The notes under the pieces were generated by a model, which searched no databases, was not told the DNA's origin, and worked only from the letters and a program-made list of their open reading frames with translations. This document shows, one piece after another, positions 1-8,694 of a DNA stretch of 64,000 nt. The stretch is taken from NCBI GenBank assembly GCA_021372695.1, contig JAJFTY010000038.1, forward strand, positions 61,946 through 125,945. The letters are read 5' to 3'. A program made the position numbers and the translations under genes. Position 1 is the stretch's first letter. The number at the start of each line of letters is the position of its first letter. This stretch comes from Deltaproteobacteria bacterium. Lineage in GTDB: Bacteria > Desulfobacterota > Syntrophia > Syntrophales > UBA5619.

Positions 1-73
1 GGCAGGCGCCGGGAACCAGCGTTACACTGGACCCCGGCTTTTGCCGGGGTGACGACTCTTTACACAGGCATCA
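1..73. repeat. Right part of a GC-rich palindromic inverted-repeat element, cut by the window edge
   Basis: Bases 29-52 carry the palindromic half CTGGACCCCGGCTTTTGCCGG...GTGACGAC found in the complete element at 3015-3167. Bases 53-73 match the right terminal inverted repeat of that element at about 15 of 21 positions. The left end lies outside the window. The remaining stretch from 74 to 373 holds no convincing gene; it contains GC-rich sequence and the leader of the patatin-like gene. Confidence 0.6.
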
Positions 74-373
74 TTCCTCCCTGAGGCTGTTAAAAAAACG
101 GCTCCGGACTGAACTTTCAGGTCGAATCCCGCCATCTGCTCCGGCCCGCATCCCACATTGGCGTTGACATTACCGGCGGTATTCGGATAAAACCGCCCAT
201 CTGCCGGCCAGAGGGCGGCGATAATCTACAGGACGCCCCGGGCCGTGTCAAGGCCATTTGCCGGCAGATCATCGGACGTCTGCACGGATGAAGAGAGCGC
301 GGCGCCGCAGTTCCGGGCGGCCGCGCGGATCACGTGGGCGCTCCGCCGGAGACCGAAGGGGCCGAAAGGAAAA

Positions 374-1447
374 ATGAGCAGGGAGAACATCCGCGTCAAG
401 GCGGGGAAGCGGGCCTATGAGCTCATCCGGTCGGGCGGTTTCAGTCTGGACCGGATCTCGACCTATTTCGGGCCGGCCGGAGGCCCCAGGTGGCTTGCCG
501 CAAGCGGCTTCGATCTGACGCTCCTCCGGGAGGGGGTGCTCGGCCGACGTTACCCGGTATGGCTGGTCGGCGCCTCCGCCGGGGCGTGGCGTTTTGCGGC
601 CTGGCTGCAGCCGGAGCCTGAGAAGAGCTATCGGGCCCTGATGGACGCCTATGTCAGCGCCACCTACGGGCGCAAAGACACCCCGGCGACCATTCTGGAA
701 TCGCTCCGGGCGATCATCGACAGCTACATCGATGACGACGCCCTCTCCTTCGCGCTCAACTGCAAACCCTACAGGCTGGCGATCCTGACCGCCCGGGCTG
801 AACACCTCACCGCCTGCGAACCGCTCTGGGTGCAGAAACTGGGCTTCATCCTCACCTTTGTGGCCAACGCCCTGCATCCGGCGCTGCTGCACCGCTTTGC
901 CGAGCGGGTCGTTTTCTATTACGGCGCCCAGCCTCCCGATTTCTGCCTGAGGAAGGGGTTCCGCGGCCGCTATTTTCCTTTGAGCGAGGTCAACTTCAAA
1001 TCCGCGGTCATCGCCTCCGGCGCGATTCCCATTGCTGTCGACGGCGTGCGGGACATCTTCGGCGCCCCGGACGGTGTCTACCGCGACGGCGGGTTGACCG
1101 ATTATCACATCAACCAGGACTACCGGACCCGCAACGGCGGGCTGACCCTCTTTTTTCACCACCAGGAACGGATCATCCCGGGCTGGATGGACAAGAAGCT
1201 GAAGAAGCGCCGCCCGCCCGATGAGTTCCTCGACACGGTCCTGATGGTCTATCCGTCGGCGAGCTTTGTGGAGAGCCTCCCCGACGGCCGGATCCCGGAC
1301 CGGGGCGATTTCGAGACCTTCATCGACGATCCGGGGACGAGGATCGCGAACTGGCGCCGGACGATCGAGCTTTCGTCCCATCTGGGCGATGAGTTCCTGG
1401 AGATGGTCGTGAGCGGAAGGCTGGCGGACGCGGTGGAGCGGTTTTGA
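374..1447 (+). CDS. Patatin-like phospholipase family protein
   Basis: The 357-aa product has the two hallmarks of patatin-type serine acyl hydrolases: a nucleophile elbow G-A-S-A-G with Ser at about residue 68, and a D-G-G motif with Asp at about residue 238, which would form the Ser-Asp dyad. The usual oxyanion glycine motif is represented by FGPAGGPRW near residues 32-40. No signal peptide is evident, so a cytoplasmic or membrane-associated lipase or acyl hydrolase is expected; the substrate cannot be told. I place the start at the ATG at 374, preceded by AAAGGAAAA, because the longer upstream reading has no family similarity. The stop is 33 bp before the next gene's start, so the two may be co-transcribed. 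Confidence 0.82.
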   Translation: MSRENIRVKAGKRAYELIRSGGFSLDRISTYFGPAGGPRWLAASGFDLTLLREGVLGRRYPVWLVGASAGAWRFAAWLQPEPEKSYRALMDAYVSATYGRKDTPATILESLRAIIDSYIDDDALSFALNCKPYRLAILTARAEHLTACEPLWVQKLGFILTFVANALHPALLHRFAERVVFYYGAQPPDFCLRKGFRGRYFPLSEVNFKSAVIASGAIPIAVDGVRDIFGAPDGVYRDGGLTDYHINQDYRTRNGGLTLFFHHQERIIPGWMDKKLKKRRPPDEFLDTVLMVYPSASFVESLPDGRIPDRGDFETFIDDPGTRIANWRRTIELSSHLGDEFLEMVVSGRLADAVERF

Positions 1448-1479
1448 CGGTTCGGAGGGACAGGCAGAAGGGGGTGGCC

Positions 1480-2418
1480 ATGGGGAGCCCGGAGATCGCC
1501 CGCCGGATTGACTCTCTCAAGAGGATCCTGAGACGATGCGTCCTCTGCCCGCGGATGTGCCGGGTCGACCGGGAGGCCGGCGATCAGGGGTTCTGCCGCC
1601 TGGGCGCCGGGATGGTCATGAGTTCGGCGCTTCCCCACCATGGCGAGGAGCCGCCGCTCTCGGGAAGCCGCGGCGCGGGAACGATCTTCTTTTCCTCCTG
1701 CAACCTGAAGTGCATCTACTGCCAGAATTATCAGATCAGCCACTCGCCGGCGGGAAGGCCGGTCACGGCCGAAGAGATGGCCGGGATCATGCTGGAACTT
1801 GCGGCTGAAGGGTGCCACAACATCGAGCCGGTCACCCCGACCCCGCACCTGGCGGGGATCATGGAGGCGCTCGGGATCGCGCGGCAACGGGGACTGAGTG
1901 TTCCTTTCGTCTTCAACTGCGGCGGCTACGAACGGGTGGAGATCCTCCGGCTGATCGACGGGGCGGTCGAGATCTACCTGCCCGACTTCAAGTACGGCCT
2001 CGACGAGGCGGGGATGAGCTGCTCCGGCGTGCCCGACTATCCGAGGCGCGCCCAGGACGCTCTCAGGGAGATGGTGCGACAGGTCGGGGCGGCCCTCGAA
2101 GTCGCAGACGGCGTCGCCCGCCGGGGTCTCCTCGTCCGCCACCTGGTGTTGCCGGGCAGGATCGACAACAGCCTGGCTGCCCTCGACCTGATCCGGGAGG
2201 TCTCTCCGTCCATCCCGCTCAGCCTGATGTCCCAGTACACGCCGATTCCGGCCGTGCAGCACGACCCCCTCTTCGGTAGGAGGGTGACGCGGGCAGAGTA
2301 TGAAAGGGTGGTCGATGCGGCCCTGGACCTGGGCTTCGAAGAGATCTACACCCAGGAGGTCGACGATAGGGCGCTCAACCCGGACTTCGAGCGGGATAAG
2401 CCCTTCGACTGGGAATGA
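1480..2418 (+). CDS. Radical SAM protein, pyruvate formate-lyase activating enzyme-like
   Basis: The 312-aa product contains the radical SAM cluster motif C74-NLK-C78-IY-C81, typical of the COG1313 branch of PflA-like proteins. An additional N-terminal cysteine set (C20, C23, C27 and C39) precedes it, as is common in that branch. The protein would bind a [4Fe-4S] cluster and S-adenosylmethionine and generate a 5'-deoxyadenosyl radical. Its target is unknown: no glycyl-radical enzyme lies nearby. The ATG at 1480 is preceded by AAGGGGG at suitable spacing; an in-frame TTG at 1444 overlapping the upstream stop is less likely. It lies directly downstream of the patatin-like gene. Confidence 0.85.
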   Translation: MGSPEIARRIDSLKRILRRCVLCPRMCRVDREAGDQGFCRLGAGMVMSSALPHHGEEPPLSGSRGAGTIFFSSCNLKCIYCQNYQISHSPAGRPVTAEEMAGIMLELAAEGCHNIEPVTPTPHLAGIMEALGIARQRGLSVPFVFNCGGYERVEILRLIDGAVEIYLPDFKYGLDEAGMSCSGVPDYPRRAQDALREMVRQVGAALEVADGVARRGLLVRHLVLPGRIDNSLAALDLIREVSPSIPLSLMSQYTPIPAVQHDPLFGRRVTRAEYERVVDAALDLGFEEIYTQEVDDRALNPDFERDKPFDWE

Positions 2419-2483
2419 CCACTGGCAGGCTGTTGACCGGGGGCGCATTCCGTGATCGGCGCCTTGCCGGCGGGATTTGACCC

Positions 2484-2966
2484 CTAAGCCTCCGGAACGA
2501 GCATCATCAGTCCGACCTCGGGATCGTGCCTTCGGAACATGCACATCCCCGAGATTTCGGTGATGATCATTTCCGCGGTGACCAGAACGGGATTCCCTCC
2601 GGTCGAAAAATGGCCGGCGAGGCCCTTCCCGTCGGGGTCGCAGAAGGCTGCGTGAAAGTGGATCATCAGTTCCCCTTCCGGAGAACGGCAGATGACCCCC
2701 TGCCCGGCGATCAATTCGATCGGGCCGCCGACCTTGATCGGATCGCTGTACCGTATGCCCGACGCCGAGGACGCGTCCGGTACGGGAAGGGCGTACACCG
2801 CTTGCCTGAGGCTGCCGATCACGCAGCTGATGTACCCCTGCCGGATATCGTGCTTGTGGCAGACCGCTGCGATCCCGCCGATCAGGTCGGTACCGGGACG
2901 CAGCCTTGCCGCGATGACACGGTCGGTTCTCCCCTCTGCCGCCAGAAATCTCGTTTCACTGTCCAT
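2484..2966 (-). CDS. PPC domain (DUF296) protein
   Basis: The 160-aa protein matches the single-domain bacterial PPC/DUF296 family. Characteristic features are the segment IELIAGQGVI, the metal-site-like stretch IHFHAAFCDPDGKGLAGH with closely placed histidines, and the hydrophobic strand VTAEMIITEI. Bacterial members form trimers; DNA binding is known for the plant AT-hook versions but is unproven for stand-alone bacterial ones. The start at 2966 is supported by GGAGGA about ten bases upstream; a second ATG at 2984 overlaps that ribosome-binding site. The gene converges with the radical SAM gene. The inverted-repeat element at 3015-3167 sits just upstream of it. Confidence 0.8.
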   Translation of the reverse strand: MDSETRFLAAEGRTDRVIAARLRPGTDLIGGIAAVCHKHDIRQGYISCVIGSLRQAVYALPVPDASSASGIRYSDPIKVGGPIELIAGQGVICRSPEGELMIHFHAAFCDPDGKGLAGHFSTGGNPVLVTAEMIITEISGMCMFRRHDPEVGLMMLVPEA

Positions 2967-3014
2967 TGCCGATGATTCCTCCATTGAACTGTTCCAATGT
3001 GCGTGATTCAGAGT

Positions 3015-3167
3015 TGACGCCCTCGTAAAAAGTCGGAAATCAACTCCGGACGTCATGCCGGCGAAAGCCGGCATCCAGACGTCGTCCCGGCGAAAGCCGT
3101 GAAGCACGAATACAAAGAACTGGACCCCGGCTTTTCGCCGGGGTGACGACTTTTTACGAGGCCGTCA
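3015..3167. mobile_element. MITE-like element with 21-bp terminal inverted repeats and 4-bp target duplication
   Basis: The ends at 3015-3035 and 3147-3167 are inverted repeats of 21 bp with one mismatch; they begin TGACG(C/G)CCTCGT and end AAAAAGTCG. The direct flanks are GAGT (3011-3014) and GAGT (3168-3171), a probable 4-bp target-site duplication. The interior holds two GC-rich palindromes, around GCCGGCGAAAGCCGGC and around CCCCGGCTTTTCGCCGGGG. There is no coding capacity, so movement would depend on a transposase elsewhere. The gap 2967-3281 contains nothing else that I recognise. Confidence 0.75.
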
Positions 3168-3281
3168 GAGTTTGCAGGCCCCGATTCGGGAGACTCCAGA
3201 TACCAAAGATTCTCCTCGCCCTCAACCTAAAATGTTCGACGGGAGTTGTCAACGGCGAAGGCCGGCCGTCGGCAATCCCGG

Positions 3282-4496
3282 CTATTCTGCGATGCACGTC
3301 GCCGGAGGGGTCCCGGCCGCGCTGCGGGGCGGAGAGAGCGTCGTCGCCCAGCCGATTGCGGTCAGGCCGATGCCGGCGATCGCGAACATCATCTCGTAGA
3401 GCCCGGCGTCGACGAACCGACCGAAAAGGGCGCTGCCCGCACCGATTCCCGAAAAGAGCGTGAAAGCGAAAAGCGAGAAGGCCTTCCCGCGGGCGGCGGG
3501 GAGGATCTCGGTGCCGCGAAGCTGGAGCGTGGTGTGCAGGCTGACGTAACCGAGGCCCATGAGGAGCAGGGAGACGGCGAATACGGCCGGCGGCCATCGC
3601 GGGATGAGCGCGAGGTAGGTCCCGCCCATCAGCGTCCCCCCCAGCGCCGCGAGCGCATTCTCGGAGAGAAAGCTTCGGATCCGCCCCATCAGGAAGCCGC
3701 CGGTCATCATCCCGATGCCGAAGAGGGCCACCAGCAGGCCGACGGAGAACTGGTCGAGGCTGTATCGCGTGGCCGCAAAGGAGCCGAGATAGGTCATGCC
3801 GCCCCAGCAGAGGGTCCCTTCCAGGAACACGGCGATGTAGATGAACTGCGCCCGGCGGTCGCGCAGGATGTCGCCGAAGCCGGGGGTGGCTTCCGATGAG
3901 ACGCAGGGGCGAGGGGCCTTGATCCGCCACATCAGACCGATCGGGATCAACGCCAAGAGCCCGTATCCGATCAGCATGAAGCGCCACGACATGAAATGGG
4001 CGATCGTGCCGCCGATGGAGGCGGAAAAGGCGAGGGCGGACGAGGTGATCATCGAAAAGCGGCCGAGGACCGCCTGGCGCCGGTCGTATTCGACGGTGTC
4101 GCCGATGAAGACGAGGGTGAGCGGGATCACGGCGCCGGCAAAGGCCCCGACCAGCAGGCGGGCGCCGATGAACTGCCATGCCGACATCGTGAGGGCCGAG
4201 AGGATCGTGAAGACGCTGAATGCGATGCCTGCCGCCCTGACGACGGCGATGCGCCCCGCCCGGTCTGAGAGCGGGCCGAAGATGAGCTGCCCCAGGCCGT
4301 AGGCCAGGGAGTAGGTCGTCATCGCGAGGCCGACCGCGCCGGGAGAGGCGCCGAGCGAATCCGAGATGGAGGGCAGTACGGGCGTCAGGATCCGGACGTC
4401 GACAAACACCAGGAATGACATGATGAAGAGGAGGGAAAGAGGTTTCATGGTCTTTTGGTCCGGAATCCGTTCCGGATTGGAGTGCGGGGTTCCCAT
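3282..4496 (-). CDS. Major facilitator superfamily transporter
   Basis: The 404-aa protein is a hydrophobic carrier with about 12 predicted membrane segments. The MFS loop 2-3 signature appears as GPLSDRAGRIAVV, after a first helix containing PVLPSISDSLG. The overall style resembles the drug/proton antiporter-1 branch (Bcr/CflA-like exporters), but the substrate cannot be read from the sequence. Two starts are possible: 4496, or the ATG at 4448 (MKPLSLLFIMSFL), which starts directly at the first membrane helix. It stands alone on the minus strand, upstream of the PPC gene and separated from it by the MITE-like element. Confidence 0.85.
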   Translation of the reverse strand: MGTPHSNPERIPDQKTMKPLSLLFIMSFLVFVDVRILTPVLPSISDSLGASPGAVGLAMTTYSLAYGLGQLIFGPLSDRAGRIAVVRAAGIAFSVFTILSALTMSAWQFIGARLLVGAFAGAVIPLTLVFIGDTVEYDRRQAVLGRFSMITSSALAFSASIGGTIAHFMSWRFMLIGYGLLALIPIGLMWRIKAPRPCVSSEATPGFGDILRDRRAQFIYIAVFLEGTLCWGGMTYLGSFAATRYSLDQFSVGLLVALFGIGMMTGGFLMGRIRSFLSENALAALGGTLMGGTYLALIPRWPPAVFAVSLLLMGLGYVSLHTTLQLRGTEILPAARGKAFSLFAFTLFSGIGAGSALFGRFVDAGLYEMMFAIAGIGLTAIGWATTLSPPRSAAGTPPATCIAE

Positions 4497-4578
4497 GAGT
4501 TCGGCTTCATGAGTCCCGCTCCGGAGAGGGACCGAGTATATGTCTGCGAGACCGGCGAGTCAACGAAATCATCGCCGC

Positions 4579-5499
4579 TCAACGGGGAGGACGGGGGTGC
4601 TTGATGAACGTGCCGTTCCGGTACTCCTCGAAGGCAATCCGCAACTCTTCCTGGGTGTTCATGACGATGGGGCCGTACCAGGCAACCGGTTCGCCGATCG
4701 GCTTCCCGGAGATCAGGAGGAAGCGGACGGACTCCCGCTCCGTCGAAACGGCGACCTCCTTCCCGTCGGTAAACAGGACCAGGTCCCCGTCGACCGCGAA
4801 GGAGGTCCGCTCGATGTCGAAGTAGTTTTCTCCCTCGACCTCGTAGGAAAAGGGGTTCTTCTCTTTGCAGAAATGGCCCCGGCCGCCGATGACGAAGGCA
4901 AAAGCGGTGTGTCCGACCGGGGTCGGCTGGGTGAACTCGTTCCCCGCCGGAACTGTCACGTCGAGGTATCGCGGATCGGTCACGATATCGCGGACCGGTC
5001 CGCGGGTCCCTCCAATCTCGCCGCAGATGATCCGGACCGAGGCCCCCTCGGGAGTGCGCACCAACGGGATCTGGGAGGTTTTCACATCCCGGTATCGGGG
5101 GTCCATCATCTTGTGGGATGCGGGGAGATTGGCCCAGAGCTGAAATCCGCCCATCCTGCCCGTCGCATCGCCCTTCGGCATCTCCTGGTGGATGATGCCG
5201 CTGCCGGCCGTCATCCACTGGACCTCACCGGGGCGGATGACCCCCTGATTTCCCATGCTGTCGCCGTGGTCGACCCGCCCCTCCAGGATGTAGGTAATCG
5301 TCTCGATTCCCCGGTGCGGGTGCCAGGGGAACCCCTTGATGTAGTCCCGGGGATCGTCCGCGCGGAAGTCATCCAGAAGCAGGAACGGATCGAACTCCGT
5401 TCCGCGGTTGAAGCCGATCAGCCGTTTGAGGTGGACGCCTGCCCCCTCGAGAACGGGACGGCCCTTGATGACTTTTCTGATCTTTCGGGTCTCATCCAT
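4579..5499 (-). CDS. Pirin family protein (bicupin)
   Basis: The 306-aa protein has the pirin N-terminal cupin with the metal-binding pattern FPWHPHRGIETITYI...GRVDHGDSMGN and the following motif GEVQWMTAGSGIIHQEMP. A C-terminal pirin domain occupies the last third. Bacterial pirins are iron-binding proteins, some with quercetin 2,3-dioxygenase activity; the true role here is unknown. The ATG at 5499 follows AAGGAGTCCC, a good ribosome-binding site. A small possible gene lies 22 bp upstream on the same strand. Confidence 0.9.
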   Translation of the reverse strand: MDETRKIRKVIKGRPVLEGAGVHLKRLIGFNRGTEFDPFLLLDDFRADDPRDYIKGFPWHPHRGIETITYILEGRVDHGDSMGNQGVIRPGEVQWMTAGSGIIHQEMPKGDATGRMGGFQLWANLPASHKMMDPRYRDVKTSQIPLVRTPEGASVRIICGEIGGTRGPVRDIVTDPRYLDVTVPAGNEFTQPTPVGHTAFAFVIGGRGHFCKEKNPFSYEVEGENYFDIERTSFAVDGDLVLFTDGKEVAVSTERESVRFLLISGKPIGEPVAWYGPIVMNTQEELRIAFEEYRNGTFIKHPRPPR

Positions 5500-5521
5500 G
5501 AGGGACTCCTTACCGTTTCCG

Positions 5522-5776
5522 TCAGAATGCGTATGGGTGGAGCGGCTCTATCGGTGAGAAAGGGCATCGAAACGGTCCCCGCGCTTCCGCAACTCCCGTG
5601 GTTTCCCGATCCGGTTCGGGTGCGATCGATTGTCCATCTTCGGCTTCATGCTTCTCCTCCTGGCGGCTGAGAAGCGCTTTCTCCCTTTCCACCCTCTGAA
5701 CCTGGTCGAAAAAACCTTCGATATGAGCCTGAAGCTCCTGCCACCCCTGCTCCGGTGTTTGCCGATCCATGGTCAT
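5522..5776 (-). CDS. Small hypothetical protein upstream of pirin
   Basis: An 84-aa reading frame starts at the ATG at 5776 (a second ATG at 5770) with AGAGAGG upstream as a possible ribosome-binding site. The first 45 residues look like a charged amphipathic helix (GWQELQAHIEGFFDQVQRVE), while the C-terminal part is low-complexity and proline-rich. I recognise no family. The co-directional position before pirin and the site before the start favour a real gene, but the high-GC setting makes a chance frame possible. The stretch from 5777 to 6042 upstream holds no gene that I can support. Confidence 0.4.
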   Translation of the reverse strand: MTMDRQTPEQGWQELQAHIEGFFDQVQRVEREKALLSRQEEKHEAEDGQSIAPEPDRETTGVAEARGPFRCPFSPIEPLHPYAF

Positions 5777-6042
5777 GCCTCTCTTTCGCTAAACGGGCGC
5801 CGTCGCCTCTCCAATCGAAGCCTTCCGGGCGGGTCTCTTCGGCGCCGATGGCCATCCCGTCAATCGCGGCCAGTGGTTCCTACGGCCACACCGTAGGAAG
5901 TTCGGCAATATAATGCAATGATGATCGAACCCGGGGAAAGTGGTAGGGCCAAACACCGAATGGGATGGCGATTCAGGAGAGGAGCCGGTCGGTTCGCTCG
6001 ACCGCGGCTGGCCGATCCGGGAACGAATGGAGGCGCGCTCGG

Positions 6043-6846
6043 CTAGGCTTGTCCCGTGCAGGTCATCTTGCCCACGCGGCCGGCGGGGTCCTGGCGATAG
6101 TACTCTTTCAGGACGCGATAGAGGTCGGCAGACTGTTCCATCATCCGGAGGGGACGGTCGAAGAACTCTTCCGTAGCGACGGCAAAGAATTCCGCTTCAT
6201 TGACGGCTGCGTAGGCGTTGAGAAACGACTTCCTGCCCTTTTCGGCATCACGTTTGAGGCGGAGGTACTCGCGCGAACAGACCGCGACCCAGTCGCGGAA
6301 TTCATCGCGGTCCCGGAGCGGCGGTGTTCCGTCTACGGTGCCGTCGAGCATGTCGAGCTTGTGGGCGAATTCATGGTAGACGACGTTGTGGCCCTGCTCC
6401 GGGTGGCGGCTGCCGCCGAGGACGGCGTCCCAGATGATGATGACGGGGCCCTGCCGGAACGCCTGGCCGATGATGGGGTGGGCTGCTTCGACGGGGGCGA
6501 GCGCGATTTCGAAATGGCCGAGCTTCCGACTTGGGGGAACGACCGTGGAGGGGTAAACGAGGATGGTCAGGACGTTCCGGTAGAATTCGTGCGGCAGACC
6601 GAGGAGAAGGAGGCACGCCTGGGCGGAGATGGTTACCCGGATTTCGTCGGTCAGCTCCAGCCCGCCCACCCCCTCCCAGCTCTTTTCAGCGATGAATATC
6701 TGGACGAGGGCCTTCAGCTGGGCCTGCTCGGCGGCGTCGAGCATGCAATAGTGGGCGACGTTCCTCCGGACGATCCCTTCCCAGGCGGGAGGGAAGGGGG
6801 CCTCGGTGAGTTTCTTGCGCCGACGATCGGCAAGCCACTGAAACAT
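6043..6846 (-). CDS. mtfA: MtfA-like zinc-dependent peptidase
   Basis: The 267-aa protein matches the MtfA/YeeI (M90) family. The zinc-binding motif H158-E159-F-A-H162 is followed by KLDMLDGT, and the acidic residues of the downstream segment (NEAEFFAVATEEFFDRP) are the family's further conserved block. In E. coli MtfA binds the glucose-PTS repressor Mlc and has aminopeptidase activity. Whether an Mlc-like target exists here cannot be told, so only the peptidase fold is firm. The start at 6846 gives the usual family length. It lies 10 bp downstream of the AlkD-like gene, suggesting co-transcription. Confidence 0.88.
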   Translation of the reverse strand: MFQWLADRRRKKLTEAPFPPAWEGIVRRNVAHYCMLDAAEQAQLKALVQIFIAEKSWEGVGGLELTDEIRVTISAQACLLLLGLPHEFYRNVLTILVYPSTVVPPSRKLGHFEIALAPVEAAHPIIGQAFRQGPVIIIWDAVLGGSRHPEQGHNVVYHEFAHKLDMLDGTVDGTPPLRDRDEFRDWVAVCSREYLRLKRDAEKGRKSFLNAYAAVNEAEFFAVATEEFFDRPLRMMEQSADLYRVLKEYYRQDPAGRVGKMTCTGQA

Positions 6847-6856
6847 GGGTCTCCTG

Positions 6857-7552
6857 TTATGTCTCCTTCTTCCCGTCCTTCCGCCAGCGGTACCAGGATT
6901 TTTCGTCTGTCAGTTCGCGGATGGCGTCAGCGGCGCTCCAGCGGGCCGACCGGGAATCCATCGCCCCAATCGCCCGTGCGGTGCTGACGGCCAGAAGATT
7001 CAACGCCGGGTTCCGCTTGCCGATCTGGCGCAGGGCCCAGTTGACCGCCTTCTTCACGAAGTTGCGGTCGTCGCCGGACTCGCGGGCGATCAGGAGAAGA
7101 AACGAGGCGAAAACGGCGTCATCGGCCTTCCCGTCGTGGACGGCAAGAGAGGCCATCAGGACGAAACCCGCCCGTTTGACGAAGGTTTCGGACCGGCTGC
7201 TCCAGGCCGCGGCCTTTTCCCGCGCGAAGCCGGTCCTGGAGAAGAGGTTGTTACAGAGCTGGTCGCAGATGTCCCAGGAATCGATGTCGACCACCCACCG
7301 CTCCATCTGCTCATCCGTGACCTGCCGCGGATCGTCGATCAGTCCGGCGAGGATCCGGGCCTCGTGGACGCCCGATCGCCAGAGCCGGTCCGCCAGGTCA
7401 TGGCAATGGCCGATCTCCCTTGCCATCTGCCGCAGGACGGGCATGGGGACCCCGAGACACCCCTCAGTGCCGATCCCGTAGCGGGCCATTCCGGCGATGT
7501 TGTCCGGGTTGGCCAGGGCTTTGAGACGGTCGACGATCTGATCGCAGGTCAT
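6857..7552 (-). CDS. DNA alkylation repair protein, AlkD-like
   Basis: The 231-aa protein is all-helical in style and matches the AlkD family of HEAT-like-repeat DNA glycosylases. Recognisable segments are the IDSWDICDQLC block around the family's active-site Trp/Asp region, FVKRAGFVLMASLAVH and NFVKKAVNWALRQIGKRN. AlkD excises positively charged alkylated bases such as N3- and N7-alkylpurines. The ATG at 7552 is preceded by AAAGGAGAGGTC, a strong ribosome-binding site; reading further upstream runs into the hemolysin III gene. Neighbours on the same strand are the hemolysin III-like gene upstream and mtfA downstream. Confidence 0.88.
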   Translation of the reverse strand: MTCDQIVDRLKALANPDNIAGMARYGIGTEGCLGVPMPVLRQMAREIGHCHDLADRLWRSGVHEARILAGLIDDPRQVTDEQMERWVVDIDSWDICDQLCNNLFSRTGFAREKAAAWSSRSETFVKRAGFVLMASLAVHDGKADDAVFASFLLLIARESGDDRNFVKKAVNWALRQIGKRNPALNLLAVSTARAIGAMDSRSARWSAADAIRELTDEKSWYRWRKDGKKET

Positions 7553-7580
7553 GACCTCTCCTTTTACCGCTGCCCGGGCG

Positions 7581-8237
7581 CTAACGGGCAACCGGGATGA
7601 CATAGAGGAGAATGGCGAAGTAATGGAGGATGCTCCCGCCCAGGACAAAGAGATGCCAGATGGCGTGATGGTACGGCCGCCGCCAGGCGTAGAAGACGAT
7701 GCCCAAGGTGTAGCAAAGCCCGCCGGCCAGAAGAAGCGTGAATCCCGCCGGCGCCATGGCAGCGAGAAGCGGCCGGATCGCGACGATGATGACCCAGCCC
7801 ATCGCGATGTAGAGGCCGACGGAGGCGATCCTCCAGCGGCGCAGGAGCGTGACCTGGAAGGCAACGCCCAGAAGCGCGATCCCCCAGACGATGCCGAAGA
7901 GGGACCAGCCCCAGGGCCCCCGGAGATTGACCAGCGTGAAGGGGGTGTAGGTCCCGGCGATCAGGAAAAAGATGGCCGAGTGATCGATCACCCTCAGGAC
8001 GGTCTTGACCCCGGAGAGGGGGATGCTGTGGTAGAGGGTCGACGCGGTGTACATCAGGATGAGCGTGGCGCCGAACACGCTGCAACTGACGATGTGCCAG
8101 GCGTCGCCGAAACGGGCCGCGAAGGCGGCGAGAACCGCAAGCCCCCCGATCGACAGCAGGATGCCCACCCCGTGGGTGACGCTGTTGGCCACCTCCTCGC
8201 CGAGACTGTATCTCGGATCGTTCCCGTCTGAACCCAT
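7581..8237 (-). CDS. Hemolysin III family membrane protein (PAQR-like)
   Basis: The 218-aa protein has seven predicted membrane helices and the conserved elements of the hemolysin III/YqfA family: EEVANSVTHGVG near the N-terminus, YTASTLYHS, DHSAIFFLIAGTYTP and the C-terminal HHAIWHLFVLGGSILHY. These histidines and the Asp form the putative zinc site shared with PAQR receptors. The biological role in bacteria is unsettled; the name comes from a Bacillus cereus protein with haemolytic activity. It is the first gene of a probable three-gene minus-strand group with the AlkD-like gene (28 bp downstream) and mtfA. Confidence 0.88.
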   Translation of the reverse strand: MGSDGNDPRYSLGEEVANSVTHGVGILLSIGGLAVLAAFAARFGDAWHIVSCSVFGATLILMYTASTLYHSIPLSGVKTVLRVIDHSAIFFLIAGTYTPFTLVNLRGPWGWSLFGIVWGIALLGVAFQVTLLRRWRIASVGLYIAMGWVIIVAIRPLLAAMAPAGFTLLLAGGLCYTLGIVFYAWRRPYHHAIWHLFVLGGSILHYFAILLYVIPVAR

Positions 8238-8401
8238 ATCCCCTCCCGTCCCTCAATCACGGCTGTTTCGTGACGGGCAGGATATACGACAAGCTTCCCC
8301 GGGAATCAATAAAATAATGGCGCATGGCCGGGCGCCCCCGAACCCGATAAATGTGATCCGGTGTGGGAAGCCTTTTTGTGAAGCCGATATGTAAAATAAA
8401 C

Positions 8402-8430
8402 TTGACATAAAGTATAAGTTATTGTACAAG
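8402..8430 (+). promoter_or_regulatory. Predicted promoter of the XRE regulator gene
   Basis: TTGACA at 8402-8407 is followed after 17 bases by TACAAG, a weak -10 hexamer. The region is much more AT-rich than its surroundings. An inverted repeat AAACTT...AAGTTA overlaps the -35 region and could be an autoregulatory site for the XRE protein encoded just downstream. Confidence 0.45.
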
Positions 8431-8463
8431 GCATGCCGAAAATAAAACACGAGGATGCTTTCC

Positions 8464-8694
8464 ATGTCGAAATCCCAGATGCAACTCAAAATCGTCAGCC
8501 GTTTGCATGTGCTGCGGGCGGAACAGCGAATGACCCAGGAGCAGCTCGCAAAGGAGATCGGTGTCACCAGGGCCACCATCGCCGCAATCGAACGGGGTGA
8601 ATACAACCCCTCGCTGGAGCTGGCGTTTCGTCTGGCCCGTTTTTTCAAACAGGATATCAACGCGATCTTTTCAATTCAGGAGGAAAACCTATGA
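8464..8694 (+). CDS. XRE-family (Cro/CI-type) small transcriptional regulator
   Basis: The 76-aa protein is essentially one helix-turn-helix domain: VLRAEQRMTQEQLAKEIGV, then the recognition segment TRATIAAIERGEYNP, then SLELAFRLARFF. This is the single-domain YozG-like branch, usually found next to a small integral membrane protein. The ATG at 8464 has GAGG nine bases upstream; an ATG at 8455 abuts that site and is less likely. The stop overlaps the start of the downstream membrane-protein gene by 4 bp (ATGA), so the pair is translationally coupled. Confidence 0.85.
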   Translation: MSKSQMQLKIVSRLHVLRAEQRMTQEQLAKEIGVTRATIAAIERGEYNPSLELAFRLARFFKQDINAIFSIQEENL

